Numbered from the stretch's first letter, positions 1 through 8,934 are shown. The stretch is 29,783 bases of DNA from Spirogloea muscicola (GCA_009602725.1 WELB01000129.1:124050-153832); one strand, 5' to 3'. The notes: generated from the letters alone by a model not told the origin. Numbers and translations are program-made.

Positions 1-190
1 GCTAGTCTGTCGGATCTGAGGCTCCTCACTCGTACTTATTGAGTGATCCATCCTCCCCCTGTTTTACCATTGCATCCTCAGGCCCCTTTGTAGCTGCTCA
101 CCGCTCTTAGGCCCCTCTGAACCTTTGTGAATTCTTTTTGGGCTGGCTTTTCGCAGCCCTTGCCCCCATTGGGAGTGCCACTTCTATGGG
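1..190 (+). mobile_element. 3' end of RLE-LINE, subfamily B (truncated by window edge)
   Basis: The first 42 bases encode the end of a LINE ORF, reading ASLSDLRLLTRTY then TGA. The same C-terminus ends the longer minus-strand copy near 10588. The 3' untranslated region follows and contains the hairpin GGGCTG-GCTTTTCG-CAGCCC at 140-159. It finishes with the class I tag GGGAGTGCCACTTCT at about 171-185. The segment repeats in inverted orientation at 10441-10630, which defines the family 3' end. The rest of the ORF lies left of the window or is absent. Confidence 0.8.
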
Positions 191-244
191 CGAGCCTTCT
201 TCTCTCTATGGGCGAGCGATTTCTTTCCCTCCGGCCCCCCATCA

Positions 245-432
245 ACACCATTCACAAGCCCTTCTTCCCCCTTCCTCCAAAGGAGAAGAAAGGAAATTTC
301 GTGTATTTGAAACAAACGAAGGCCAAAGGCCAAGTACAAAGGCAAGCACATCTAAAGACCTACATAATCTACAGCAAAGTGACCCGCTCAGTAACCACGG
401 GTCAAAACATAAAGGTCGGTGATCGAAGAAAG
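245..432 (-). mobile_element. 5'-truncated RLE-LINE 3' end, subfamily A
   Basis: Read on the minus strand, the segment encodes SITDLYVLTRGY and stops at 388-390. A 3' untranslated region follows with the block GTACTTGGCC...GGCCTTCGTTTGTTTCAAA. The same untranslated region follows the stop at 13851 and near 22566, so this is a dead-on-arrival copy keeping only about 40 bases of coding sequence. Bases 187-245 hold fragments of the ATGGGCGAGCC tag in plus orientation. Confidence 0.72.
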
Positions 433-504
433 GATAGGCCCAAAGGAGAGAGTAAACAAATTTCGAAGGGGCGGCCTTCTTTCTTCGGCTTTGGACATTG
501 TCCA

Positions 505-907
505 TTCTTTTTGGGCTGGCTTTGCCAGCCCCTCTTTCTCTATGGGCGAGCCTTCTTTCTTTCGAAAAGGGCGAGCCCTTCTTCTTCTTTCACCTTGTTC
601 ATTCTTCTTTCTGGGCTGGCCTCTCACAGCCACCGCCCTCTCCTGGAAGAAGTGGCACTCCCAATGGGGGCAAGGGCTGCGAAAAGCCAGCCCAGAAAAG
701 AATTGACAAAGGTTCGGAAGCGCCGTTCTTCTTTGTAAGAAAATTTTTGTGTATTTGTAAGAGGGGCGGGGGCTGTGAAAGCCGAGCCCAGAAGGAAGCA
801 AGACATAGCATCATCAGGCCCCTTCGTAGCTGCTAATCGCTTGTAGGCGCTCCGAAGCTTTGTCAATATCTTTTTGGGCTGGCATTTCGCAGCCCTTGCC
901 CCCATTG
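505..907. mobile_element. Cluster of LINE 3'-tail insertions in both orientations
   Basis: Several short tail copies lie side by side. At 513-531 (+) an 8-bp stem with a 3-base loop (GGGCTGGC-TTT-GCCAGCCC) is followed by the class II tag ATGGGCGAGCC. A plus tail with a GGCTGGCCTCTCACAGCC hairpin starts at about 612. A class I tail in minus orientation runs from about 651 to 725, with its hairpin at 674-693. Another minus hairpin relic is at about 765-793. A plus subfamily B untranslated region lies at about 802-907, with its hairpin at 876-895. The open frames crossing this area are repeat sequence, not genes. Confidence 0.7.
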
Positions 908-1140
908 GGGGTGCAGGCAAGAGCGCGCAAGTGCACTGCGCCCAAGGTGGGAACTCGCCGCTGAGGGAGGCGGAGCCGGGGCGGGAGGGGGCATCTTCTG
1001 CCGTCGCGGCGAATCGCCGCCGCCGGGAATGGGCGCTCCCCGGCCCGGAGTCTGCGGGCGTAACTTGCCACGTGCATCCCCCTTTTTTTATCTTTGTTTT
1101 TTTTGTTTATCTTTTTTTAAACCCCCCCCATTTAAAAACC

Positions 1141-1590
1141 CCTCTTTTATCTGGTCACGCAGTGGGCAGAGCAGAACATAGAAAGCTGCTGGACCACATT
1201 GACAACCCCGCTGCGATGAGCGCCGCCAGCTTGGCTGTGTAGGTCCTCAATCCCACCCTACTTCACGAAATTGTCTAGGCTTAGCACACATCCAGGCTAT
1301 GCACGACACGCAGATGTGCTACCGGCCGAGATGGGCTTGCCAGCTTCATATCTGTCGTTCTTGCGCTGTCGTGCGTCGGCCTGTTTGCAGCGTACTCGGG
1401 CTCACGCTTTGCACCAGAAAGCTGGGCGAGCTCTAGTTGGTGGCAGAAGCGCTTTGAATGTGCTGTCGGGTATTCAGGCATCAATCTGCGACCTCTATAT
1501 GCTGACCCGTGGTCACTGATCGTGTAACTTTCAGTGACAATTGTTTGTCATCAGATGTGGCTTGCGGTTGCACTTGGCCAATTTGGCCTT
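1141..1590 (+). pseudogene. RLE-LINE subfamily A, C-terminal relic
   Basis: The conceptual translation contains HAVG-type residues, then MGLPASYLSFLRCRASACLQ, a later HALHQKAGRALVGG and a final DLYMLTRGH before TGA at 1517-1519. It aligns with the C-terminal part of the copy at 21976-22566. A premature TAG near 1240 and frame changes show it is dead. Downstream, about 1555-1590 retains the subfamily A untranslated block (cagatgtggcttgc, then acttggccaatttggcc). The piece is 5'-truncated; sequence upstream to about 910 is GC-rich or T-rich and unassigned. Confidence 0.75.
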
Positions 1591-1629
1591 CCAGTATGTC
1601 AATCCCCTTCACTCCCAGCGGGACCTCGT

Positions 1630-2345
1630 CCCGGCAGACCCCCACCTGAGCCCGAATAAGTGAAGCTCTTCCAAAAGGAAAGGAGACAACCCGACGAGAC
1701 CAGAAGCAGCAGCCTTAGCGCGGCCGGCTCGCAAGAAGAAGTGGCACTCCCAATGGAGGCAAGGCTGTGAAAAGCCAGCCCGAAAAGAATTGACAAAGGT
1801 TCCAAGTGGCCAAAAGCGCTTAGCAGCTACGTGGGGTCTGAAGAAGCTATGTCAGAACGGGGGGAGGATGGACCACTCAGTAGTTACGAGTGAGGAGCCT
1901 CAAATCCGACAGACTGCCGGAATACTGACGAAAGCCGGAGGCCGCAGCGAGAGCACGGCCAGCACGCAAATGCAAGGCTTGGGCCATGGATCGCTGGAGG
2001 GAGACTGCCAATCGCAAGTGCAATGCGTGAGCCAGGGAGCGTTGGAAGGAACAGACAGCCGCATTCGGAGCACCTGGGCAAGCGACCCGGCAAGATTTGA
2101 GGCCGGGCAGCTCCCCTCCCGACGATTGATGGCCTGCCGGGCAAGCCGCTGCAGAAGGTCCAGGCAGCGCCTGCCAATGCTCCGTGCACGTCCATCGCCA
2201 GCAGCACGAACACAGCTAGGAAATGATCAGGCAAAGTATCCCCGTTAAGTGACGTCTACGCCGCAATGGGCATGACCGACGTGTTCTCTGCGGCGACCGT
2301 GAAGCCCGCCTCCAGCCGAGCAAGTTTCTCTCCCAGGGAGAGAAA
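1630..2345 (-). pseudogene. RLE-LINE subfamily B relic with nested tail
   Basis: On the minus strand, about 2340-1900 encodes scrambled RLE-domain pieces (for example LEAGFTVAAENTSVMPI), with frameshifts. Its 3' end reads into the untranslated region and class I tag at about 1736-1890, with the hairpin near 1764-1784. Bases 1630-1735 carry a separate fragment of LINE coding sequence (RAGRAKAAASG on the minus strand). The tagged copy therefore appears to have landed inside an older LINE. The same arrangement recurs at 10330-10440/10441. Confidence 0.65.
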
Positions 2346-2440
2346 CCTCCTCTTCCGATATAGAGAAAGGGCTCGCCCATTGAGGATAGGGCTGGAAAAG
2401 CCAGCCCAGCAAAGGATTAAACAACCTTCTCTTCCAGTAT
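2346..2440 (-). mobile_element. Tail-only LINE insertion (class II)
   Basis: A segment of about 90 bases in minus orientation contains the tag (gaaagggctcgcccattgaggata on the plus strand) and a GGGCTGG-AAAAG-CCAGCCC hairpin near 2389-2408. It is flanked by similar but imperfect 11-base direct repeats (ctcttccgata and ctcttccagta), consistent with an old target duplication. It sits between the subfamily B relic and unassigned sequence. Confidence 0.55.
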
Positions 2441-2469
2441 GGGGCCATGGCTCGGATTGGCCCCAAAGG

Positions 2470-2580
2470 TGGCAAGGAAATGCGTGTGAATTTAGAGATG
2501 GGGAGGCCATGTGTGGCCAAGTACAAAGGCAAGCACATTGACAAATGTACGTCACTCCAAAGGTGGCAAGGACTGTAAAC
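2470..2580 (-). repeat. LINE subfamily A 3' untranslated fragment
   Basis: The block gccatgtgtggccaagtaca at 2508-2527, continuing caaaggcaagcacattgac, matches about 24838-24880 and, more distantly, the untranslated regions near 330 and 13790. It provides an uninterrupted ('empty') version of the site that carries a 17-bp tag insertion at 24806-24822. I found nothing recognisable in 2581-3110 on either strand; an open minus frame there has no family signature. Confidence 0.55.
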
Positions 2581-3114
2581 AGCTAGCCGGAAAAGCTCCA
2601 AGAAGGTGCCGTTGAGAAGGAGGTTGTGGGCTGCTGTCCGCTCCTCCGCCGTGCGCACGCCGGAGGACGTGCGCAGCCAGCTCAGCAGCCTTGGCAAACC
2701 GCTCTTTCCCCATGCTGGAGGGTTTGTATTGGCCTGCTCGCCCCGCCTACGGGAGAAGAGACAAGGGGCGCGGTGCGCATGAAACGAGGGGGGGTTATAC
2801 AAGCTAGAAATCAGGTTCAAGCAAAAACCTAGTGCAAGAAATGGGGCTACCTGAAGCGGGAAGCCCTATGCTGAAGGGACGGGTAGAAGGGGCATGGGGG
2901 AAAGAGGGTCAAGGGTGTCGAAAGAACAAACAGCCCTAGTTCATGTAAGGCAGTGGCTGTTGAAGGCCGCCCGACGAGACAAAAGTAGGATGCCGGCGGA
3001 AGCTAGAGGGAGGGAAAGGCGTTGGTAGCTCCAGGGCGTGGCAGGCACGCGTCCGGCAAAGGTTTCTGGGAGTCTCGCATGGCGCCCCGCAAAGGTTTCT
3101 CTGCGGTGCAGGAA

Positions 3115-3200
3115 CCTTAGCGCTTCCGGGCGTATGCGACATTAAGGAAGGGCGCGCCCATTGGAGATCGGGGCTGGAAAAGCCAGCCCAAATCATCAAG
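3115..3200 (-). mobile_element. Tail-only LINE insertion (class II)
   Basis: Minus-orientation tail: gcgcgcccattgg, then GGGGCTGG-AAAAG-CCAGCCC ending near 3190. It is the divergent class II arrangement of tag and hairpin. No clear flanking duplication was seen. Confidence 0.5.
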
Positions 3201-3239
3201 GACGATGGCGCACAGATGAGCAGCATTAGTCGGGGGGGC

Positions 3240-3565
3240 TCATGAGCCTGCCCCCGACCTGCCTGATTGGAGTAACTCAGTGTGAGTGCGACTTCCATGC
3301 GGAGAGCGGAGACCTTGCCACCCTCATGCTGCGGTGTCCCACAGGCCCTGAGGTGGTGGGCGTCCACAATCTCCTACGGGACGCCCTGGCGGGCCTGATG
3401 TGCGACGCCGGCTACCGCGCCATCGTGGAAGTAAGCAATGTAATGCCCATCACCACGGATTCCCAGGGACGCCATCACCGTCGCACCCTGGACATTGTGG
3501 GTGTACAAGCTGGCGGAGGCCCATGAGCCTTGGTTGATGTGGTGGTGACTGAGGCATACAAGAGT
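3240..3565 (+). pseudogene. RLE-domain fragment of LINE subfamily A
   Basis: The translation contains a CxC...LRC finger (CECDFHAESGDLATLMLRC, with the usual His lost), then HNLLRDALAGLMCDAGYRAI and the RLE core RRTLDIVGVQ...ALVDVVVTEAY. This core resembles the PD-(D/E)xK nuclease of R2-type non-LTR elements. An in-frame TGA at 3524-3526 replaces the codon that is CGG in the 22060 region copy. Both ends are missing: no RT upstream, and no C-terminus, untranslated region or tag downstream. The homology stops at about 3565, about 270 bp before the start codon of the next gene. Confidence 0.75.
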
Positions 3566-3745
3566 TCCGCGGCCGCGCCCGAGTGGGCAGCGCGCCCAGC
3601 TAGCTGCTGCGCCCAGCGAGGCGCCTGCGTGCGGGCCCACGGCGGCTGCGCGATTGGCCGCCGGGGCCGCGCGCGAGGNCCCCCTCCCGCAGGGAGGAGG
3701 CGGCTGCTGATGTGCAGGGGTGGGGGCCCCGGAGGTCTCTCCTCC

Positions 3746-3752
3746 CATATAG
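3746..3752 (+). promoter_or_regulatory. Possible TATA-like element
   Basis: The AT-rich CATATAG lies in strongly GC-rich DNA about 83 bp upstream of the ATG at 3835. It is the only TATA-like string close to the start. No start-site data are available, so this is a weak call. Confidence 0.3.
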
Positions 3753-3834
3753 CTGCACACGGCTCCCGGGCCCGGCACCCGCAGCATCCGCTCCCCGCCC
3801 CCTCGCATCCCCTTCCCGCCCTCTCCCAGCACCC

Positions 3835-4506
3835 ATGGCTCACCTCGCCGCCGCCGTCCTGCTCCTGGCCCTCGCCGCCTCCGCGTCCGCTGCCTGCTCC
3901 CCCGCGGGCGCCACCTACTTCGGTGGCACCGACTCCGTCCAGACCGTCGAGTTCGCGGTCCTCAGCGCCTACGGCGGCTACGGCTGCTACCAGCTTGCCA
4001 GGTGAGTGACGGCCTTGTGATTCTCATTGTAGCCACCGTCTGTCCGGCTGGAATGCCCCCCGGTGCCCGCGCACGTCTGAGGAGTCACCAACACCCTGCA
4101 CAAAGCCCGCAGCTGCACTCGTGCTCTGCTTTGTGGACTGCCCACACACTTGAGCACTGAGATGTACCCATGCTGCCGCAACGCCGCCTGCCTTCTTCCC
4201 AGGCTTGTGTCCTGACTGCCCGAAACGCTGCCTTCTCTGTCCTGGCCTTGCAGCCCCACTGACGCATACAACCGCATCAAGGCCAACAACTACCAGGTCG
4301 TTGCGGCCGATTGGGCGATGACAACTGCCCAAGAGTCGGGCCTCGGCTTCTCCAAGCTCACCATGACGCAGGGCCTCCAGTCCTACTCCCTGCTCTACAA
4401 TGGTGCCAAAGCGCTCACGCTGTCCTGCCAGTCCTTGGCGGACCTCTACTCCGGCTTCTCCACATTCCTTAATCAGAACCTTAATGCCGTAGCCACCATC
4501 TCGTAG
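3835..4506 (+). CDS. Small secreted protein, function unknown (2 exons)
   Basis: Exons are 3835-4001 and 4254-4506. The 252-bp intron starts GTGAGT, ends TTGCAG and splits a Ser codon after two bases. The product is 139 aa. Residues 1-20 form a clear signal peptide (MAHLAAAVLLLALAASASAA). The mature part starts at Cys21 and has a Gly/Tyr-rich stretch (SAYGGYGCYQLA, 44-55), then a helical-looking region with Cys114. With only three Cys it is not a classic knottin. I do not recognise the family. The signal peptide and absence of other hydrophobic segments suggest export to the cell wall or medium. The start is the first ATG, in context ACCCATGG. A LINE fragment ends about 270 bp upstream. Confidence 0.75.
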
Positions 4507-4862
4507 ACTGTCCATGTGGCAGTGTTACTGTGGTGAATTATCTCAAGCAGTATTGAGGACTAGTGTGGTCTATTCTCTGCAATCGTGTTGTGATAAGGGA
4601 TCTAACAATGATTTGTAAATATGAATGCACCCTGCGCCTTCCTTTTAGGAAGCTTGACACCTTTGTGACATATAGTAAGAAAGATATTTCTGCTGTCGTT
4701 GCCGCTGCGTGCCATTCAGATTCTAGTGCTTGAATAACACGAGGAAAAGACGGATTTTTGAGTACTTCACGCTTGCAATTGTATTGTGGTCCTTGCATCA
4801 CACAAGAAAAGCAATGAATGATTGAGGAAGTCATGCTTACTATACTGCTGCCACAATGCTGC
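4507..4862 (+). other. 3' flank of the secreted-protein gene
   Basis: This stretch is lower in GC than the gene and has no coding signal. TGTAA at 4614-4618, 108 bp after the stop codon, is a plausible green-algal polyadenylation signal. Nothing else was recognised before the retroelement relic that follows. Confidence 0.45.
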
Positions 4863-5530
4863 TGCACTTACTATTGTCTGGCCTGCCTTATGCACAACCA
4901 GCACATCTTTAAGTACACAATTATCGAGTCTGTCTCTCCAGTGTAACCGCTGTTGAGTAGCCCGTTCAGTCTGGCCATCCGTCTGAGGAGGAGACGCCGT
5001 TGATATAGCCAACTCGGTTCCCAAAGCTTCGGATGTTCCTTTCCAAAGTCGGCTGGCAAAGCATGGGTCCTTATCCGACACAATGATCTTTGAAAGCCCT
5101 AAGCTTCTGAACACCAGACTAGAAAAACACTTTGGCTAGGTCGACTGTAGAAATGGCAGTTCTGATCGCTGATCGCTTCAACTTTCACCTGCTAATTCAA
5201 TTCATCAACCACGACAAAAGCGCACCATTCCCTGCACTTGTCTTCGGTAATCCCGTGACCAAGCCCATGGTCACGACTTCCCAGGCATACGCCGGTATTG
5301 GGAGAGGTTTGGAGAAGACCTTGAGCCGCTTGATTGACGTGTTTGTCAGCTTGTCATACCTGACATATTAAGACATATTCTTTGACCGTCTTCTCCATGT
5401 TTGGCCAATGAATGACCGTTTCAATTTGTCTTAGCTTCGCCCATGTGTTTCGGAATTGCCTTAAGATGCCGATCTCTCATTATCTGAGTCTTCAGCCATT
5501 TGTGATCGGCCACACAGAGTCTTCGCCTGT
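4863..5530 (-). pseudogene. Chromovirus integrase relic
   Basis: The minus strand is closely similar to the integrase part of the intact element (about 16760-17365). It keeps HMGEAKT from the zinc-binding part near 5425, IIVSDKDP near 5070 and [10 protein letters not shown] near 4975. Reading frames are broken and only the integrase region survives, with no LTR, gag or RT. Near 4955 the similarity fades into unrelated sequence. At about 5530 it joins an RLE-LINE relic, where the short direct repeat gtcttcgcctgtg occurs twice. It is an older relative of the 15458-21463 element. Confidence 0.8.
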
Positions 5531-5760
5531 GGTGGTCTTCGCCTGTGCACGAGATAGCCTGCAGCTTTGAAGTCAGCCTGCTCCTCGTGGTATCGGTGGG
5601 GTACAGCGCTGCGCAAGAGCCGGTGAAGGAGCTCGAGCCACCGAGCGCCGAACGCCCGGAAACGTTGATGGCGAGGGGGGAAGAACTCGTCTTCCCGCCG
5701 GTGGTCCGCATGTTTCAACTCCTTGGCGCGGGCGGCACAGCCACCGCATGCCCAGCCTTG
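5531..5760 (-). pseudogene. RLE-LINE relic (endonuclease region)
   Basis: On the minus strand, AKELKHADHRREDEFFPP continues in another frame as the equivalent of the AIDVHG...WLDLLQRLARQAI segment seen at 24090-24180, and then a DFKAAGYL equivalent of FNAAGSLAQV. It is a divergent subfamily B-like RLE domain broken by at least one frameshift. The N-terminal RLE part and the 3' end are missing. Confidence 0.6.
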
Positions 5761-5837
5761 GAGGCAGAGGGAGTGGGAACTGTCAAAGGGAGAGAAAGGC
5801 TCTTCCACTGTAGGGAGATGGCCGGGATTGGCCCCAG

Positions 5838-6365
5838 AAAAAGAAGTGGCACTCCCAATGGGGCAAAGGGCTGTGAAGTGCCAGCCCGAGAGAAGTGACA
5901 AAGATTCGAAGGGGCCAAAAGCGCTTAGCAGCTACGAAGGGGCCTGAAGATGCTATGTCAGAACGGGGGGAGGATGGACCACTCAGTAGTTACGAGTGAG
6001 GAGCCTCAAATCCGACAGACTAGCTGCCGGAAATCTATCCCCCTGACGAAAGCCGGAGGCCGCAGCGAGAGCACGGCCAGCACGCAGATGCAGCGCGTGG
6101 GTCATGGACCGCTGGAGGGATACTGACAATCTCATTTGGTGTAGACTTGAGCCCACGAGCCAGCGGCGTTGAAGTCAGCCGGCTCACCGCGCCTGCGGGA
6201 TACAGCCCGCCGCGCAAGCCTGGCCAACAGGTCGAGCCACTGGGACCCGAGAGACCCGTGCACGTCCACAGCCAGGGGGATGCACTCATCTTCAAGTGCA
6301 TCCCCCGGGTTTAACCGGGTGGTAGGCGTGTTTGGCCGCCTTGCTGCGAGCGGCCTTCGCCTCTG
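5838..6365 (-). pseudogene. RLE-LINE subfamily B copy with 3' tail
   Basis: The 3' end (class I tag, variant hairpin GGGCTGTGAAGTGCCAGCCC near 5868-5888, B-type untranslated region) runs from about 5838 to 6000. Upstream on the minus strand are the C-terminus (SLSDLRLLT-like, near 6000-6025), then an RLE remnant encoding PLAVDVHGSLGSQWLDLLAR and DFNAAGSWAQVY at about 6120-6300. Frameshifts separate the pieces. A perfect 12-bp inverted repeat at 6275-6306 interrupts the usual spacing before the AVDVHG motif. Confidence 0.7.
6275..6306. repeat. Perfect 12-bp inverted repeat
   Basis: GGGGGATGCACT and AGTGCATCCCCC are separated by 8 bases (catcttca). It lies inside the LINE B relic and may be a local templated duplication. 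Confidence 0.7.
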
Positions 6366-6440
6366 AGGGCCCACCTTCGAGGAGGCGGGCCCGACAAGGG
6401 GAATCTAGTACGTGGCCAGGCCACGCGGCTTCCTTCTGGA

Positions 6441-6490
6441 AGTGGCGGCCAGTGGCGGCTAGTGGCAGCCAACGGCGGCCAGCCTGCGGC
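6441..6490. repeat. 10-bp tandem repeat
   Basis: Four consecutive 10-base units follow the pattern AGTGGCGGCC, with variants ending GGCT, CAGCC and AACGGCGGCC. A weak fifth unit is AGCCTGCGGC. No coding frame is supported here. Confidence 0.75.
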
Positions 6491-6599
6491 GCCGCCAGTG
6501 CGTCACGGGTGCGCCACACGTGTCACATACACCTTCATTCTGAGTGTGTCGGCAGATCCAAGAAGATGCCGAGGAGCTTCTCTCCGGAAGTAGGAATCC

Positions 6600-6676
6600 G
6601 CCGCCTCTGCTGAAGGCGGCGCGCCTGTGCGTCACATCGCTGACAGGCGCGTCACTCCGCGCGTTACATCGCGCGG
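6600..6676. repeat. Three consecutive hairpins
   Basis: Three perfect inverted repeats sit head to tail: GCCGCC/GGCGGC (6600-6620, 9-base loop), GCGCCTGT/ACAGGCGC (6621-6650, 14-base loop) and CCGCGCG/CGCGCGG (6657-6676, 6-base loop). They lie just 3' of the minus-strand chromodomain relic. They could belong to a lost 3' LTR or untranslated region, but no matching second LTR was found. Confidence 0.65.
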
Positions 6677-6679
6677 TTA

Positions 6680-7190
6680 AACGTCACGTAACGGCGATTC
6701 CTTCTCATTTAGATGTTCACGTCCTCGGGAACAAGTAGAGGAGGGCACGACCCCGAAGAGGTCAAGTTCGAGGGGGGCGTGTGGTACTACGACGCAAAGG
6801 GGAATGCCCTCTGGCAAGACACTCTTGGAGACGGCGCGACAATGAGCAAGCTTGGCCGCCGGTTCCCATGTATTGTGCTCAGGTCCACAACAGAGCCACT
6901 TGACAAGGTACTCTCGGGACTTATGTCGCCCACGGAGATTGTCGCGGTGAGACAGGAGCTCCTCCACCTCATACTGTACTGAATTGCAACAACAAGAGGA
7001 GGTGGGCGCGGTTGGACACGGCCATTTTACTGGAATGGCTCGAGCTGGGACACATAGAATATTCCGGTTTTTCCATTGTACCGAGTGTCCAGCTCATATG
7101 CGACCTTGCCGACCAGGCGCATTTTCTGAAAGGGTCCAATGTCGTGCCTGCCCATATAGCGCTCACAACACGTCGAAGTGCCACACCTGA
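6680..7190 (-). pseudogene. Chromovirus pol C-terminus: GPY/F module and chromodomain
   Basis: Minus-strand frame 1 (about 7180-7030) encodes ERYMGRHDIGPFQKMRLVG, then VAYELDTRYNGKTGIFYVSQ and LEPFQ: a GPY/F module of Ty3/gypsy integrase, followed by a stop. A second frame (about 6985-6850) encodes SVQYEVEELLSHRD, GRHKSREYLVKW and EHNTWEPAAKL, a clear chromodomain. Its residues differ strongly from the chromodomain of the intact element, so this is a different lineage. The frame break and lack of upstream RT or integrase core make it dead. Confidence 0.8.
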
Positions 7191-7499
7191 AGCTCCGCCT
7201 ACAGGCCAGGACTCTGCTTGGCTAGCAGCAGCCTGCCCTGCATGGCCTCATTACCAAGTAAGCAGACATGCAAAGGATGTGGCAGAAGAGTCAATACACC
7301 CACCCCCCCAGCTGCCTGGACTGAGGCAGCTGCATCCCTGGGAGTTAAGCATCCTCACTACAACTGCGCTATGCCCAGCGTCTCCCACGCACGGAAGAGC
7401 TCCCAAGCTCCTCGCATCCGCCACCCAGCGCTCTGCGTTGTCCACACCCACCACAGGCTTCCCCTCCATCTTCCTTCCGCACCGAAGGTGGCATCTCGC

Positions 7500-8834
7500 T
7501 CATGTCTCGCTCACACCCAGCCATGTGCTGGAGGGTCCTTCACCCTGAAACGCCCTTCCTCCACGGCGGCCAGGCCCTTCACTGCCCCAGCATTCTTCCG
7601 ATGCCGGCTCCCACGCCACGCTCCCCGTGGTTTCTCCTCCTCTGCAGCGCCTCGCTGCTTCGGTGGGCCACCGCCCGCTACCGACAATCGCTCTGCGAGC
7701 GCCCCCCCAGCCTCCTGCTGCTGGGCCGGCCCCGTAGCCAACCACAGCCGCTCCCGGCTGCATGGCCATCCCAGCATCCACCACCTCCACGCCCAAGCCG
7801 TAGCGCAGGCGGTGCTCCGCCTCCTCCTCGTCCACAGCGTCCACCACCTGAGGCTCCTCATCCGAGCCGTAGCGCAGGCAGTGCGCCGCCTTCTTCTCGG
7901 CCCTCCTCATCTGGTCTGCCAGCTCAGCCCGCATGACCCGCAACTCCGCCATCCCTGCCTTCAGAAACTCCAGCTCGGCGCATGCCGGCAACTCCACCAT
8001 GTCTGCCTTGACCAGCTCCGGCTCGGTGCACGACGAGCTGGCCTGAGTAACGGCTGGCGCCTGCCTATCCCGCCCGAGCTCTCGGCGCCTCCCCGCGCCC
8101 ACCTGGGAGCAGCACCCTGCTCCTTGCGCCTCTCCGCGCTCACCGCGCCTCTGCGCACTCTCGGCGCCTCCCCGCGCCCACCGGGGAATCGCCCGTCCCC
8201 TTGTGCTGCCTCCTCGTGCGACTCCTGCAGCCGAGATGCTGACCACTTGGGGCGCCGCATGCGCCTGCAGGTGCGCCGGCCTCTGCTCAGGATGAAGAGT
8301 CCAGCACCTGCGTACACCATGACCGGTCCTGCCGCAGTGCGCGCAACACATCCTGGCCCTCCTTGGGCAGTCCCGTCGGACATGCCCCGCCTGGTCGCAG
8401 GCGAAGCAGCGGACGGCCCCAGCCGGCCAGGCTGGCACAACCGTCGCCGCCGCCATGACCGCCTTGCCGGGCCCCCGCCACTGCCGTGGCTGAGCAGCCG
8501 GCCTCGCGTCGCCCTCGTCTGGCACCGCCACCTCACCCTTTGCAGCCCCCGCCGCTGCCAGTGCCGTCGCTGCCATTGCCGCCATCTGCGCTCTGGTCAC
8601 CACCAGCAACGCGGCCATGTCCGCCGCGGTCGCCACCACCGACGCCGCCATCTTCGCCACGGTCGCCACCACAGACGCCGCCATCTCCACCACCAACATC
8701 ACAACCAACACCAGCGCCGCCATCTCGAGCACCATCGCCACTGGCAACGCCACCATCTCTCGATTTCGGCGCCTTTCGGCGCCAACCTCTCGCTCTCGAC
8801 CGCCGCAATTGAAGCTGCAGACGGATCTCTTCAC
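7500..8834 (-). CDS. Gag-like protein with two CCHC zinc knuckles
   Basis: A 444-codon open frame on the minus strand. Two perfect Cx2Cx4Hx4C knuckles, CFACDQAGHVRRDC and CAHCGRTGHGVRRC, lie in its middle third. Upstream is a low-complexity Met/Ala/Val region built from repeats such as MAASVVAT, about residues 26-95. Downstream is an acidic part with a duplicated HxLRYG motif. Two such knuckles typify retrotransposon Gag or LINE ORF1 proteins. It lies upstream, in transcription order, of the chromodomain relic at 6680-7190, so the two may be the ends of one element that lost protease, RT, RNase H and integrase. The exact start is uncertain; no LTR or primer site was found. The Pro/His-rich frame on the opposite strand is its shadow. 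Confidence 0.6.
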   Translation of the reverse strand: MKRSVCSFNCGGREREVGAERRRNREMVALPVAMVLEMAALVLVVMLVVEMAASVVATVAKMAASVVATAADMAALLVVTRAQMAAMAATALAAAGAAKGEVAVPDEGDARPAAQPRQWRGPGKAVMAAATVVPAWPAGAVRCFACDQAGHVRRDCPRRARMCCAHCGRTGHGVRRCWTLHPEQRPAHLQAHAAPQVVSISAAGVARGGSTRGRAIPRWARGGAESAQRRGERGEAQGAGCCSQVGAGRRRELGRDRQAPAVTQASSSCTEPELVKADMVELPACAELEFLKAGMAELRVMRAELADQMRRAEKKAAHCLRYGSDEEPQVVDAVDEEEAEHRLRYGLGVEVVDAGMAMQPGAAVVGYGAGPAAGGWGGARRAIVGSGRWPTEAARRCRGGETTGSVAWEPASEECWGSEGPGRRGGRAFQGEGPSSTWLGVSET

Positions 8835-8882
8835 TCACCCTCCCTTGCGCGACCGCCGCAGTTGCTGCTGCCGACGGATCTG
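8800..8882. repeat. Imperfect tandem duplication at the Gag N-terminus
   Basis: The motif cgaccgccgca(a/g)ttg...gc(a/c)gacggatct occurs twice, at about 8799-8830 and 8849-8880. On the minus strand it encodes the repeated CGGR segment at or before the Gag start. It makes the choice of start codon uncertain. Confidence 0.5.
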
Positions 8883-8934
8883 CGCCGCGGATCTGTTGGC
8901 GAGAGCGAGTAGCGTGCGCCGCTCCGGCTGGGCA

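Noticed and set aside
127-836. Several overlapping open frames of 70-200 codons on both strands
   Set aside because: They translate LINE tails and tags (repeated AGFSQPLPPLG, KKWHSQWGQGLRKASP and similar), which recur in all frames throughout the window.
7218-8912. 564-codon Pro/His/Arg-rich open frame on the plus strand
   Set aside because: It lies antisense to the Gag-like ORF with two perfect zinc knuckles. Its composition (runs of His, Arg, Pro) is what the opposite strand of that Ala/Val/Met-rich repeat would give.
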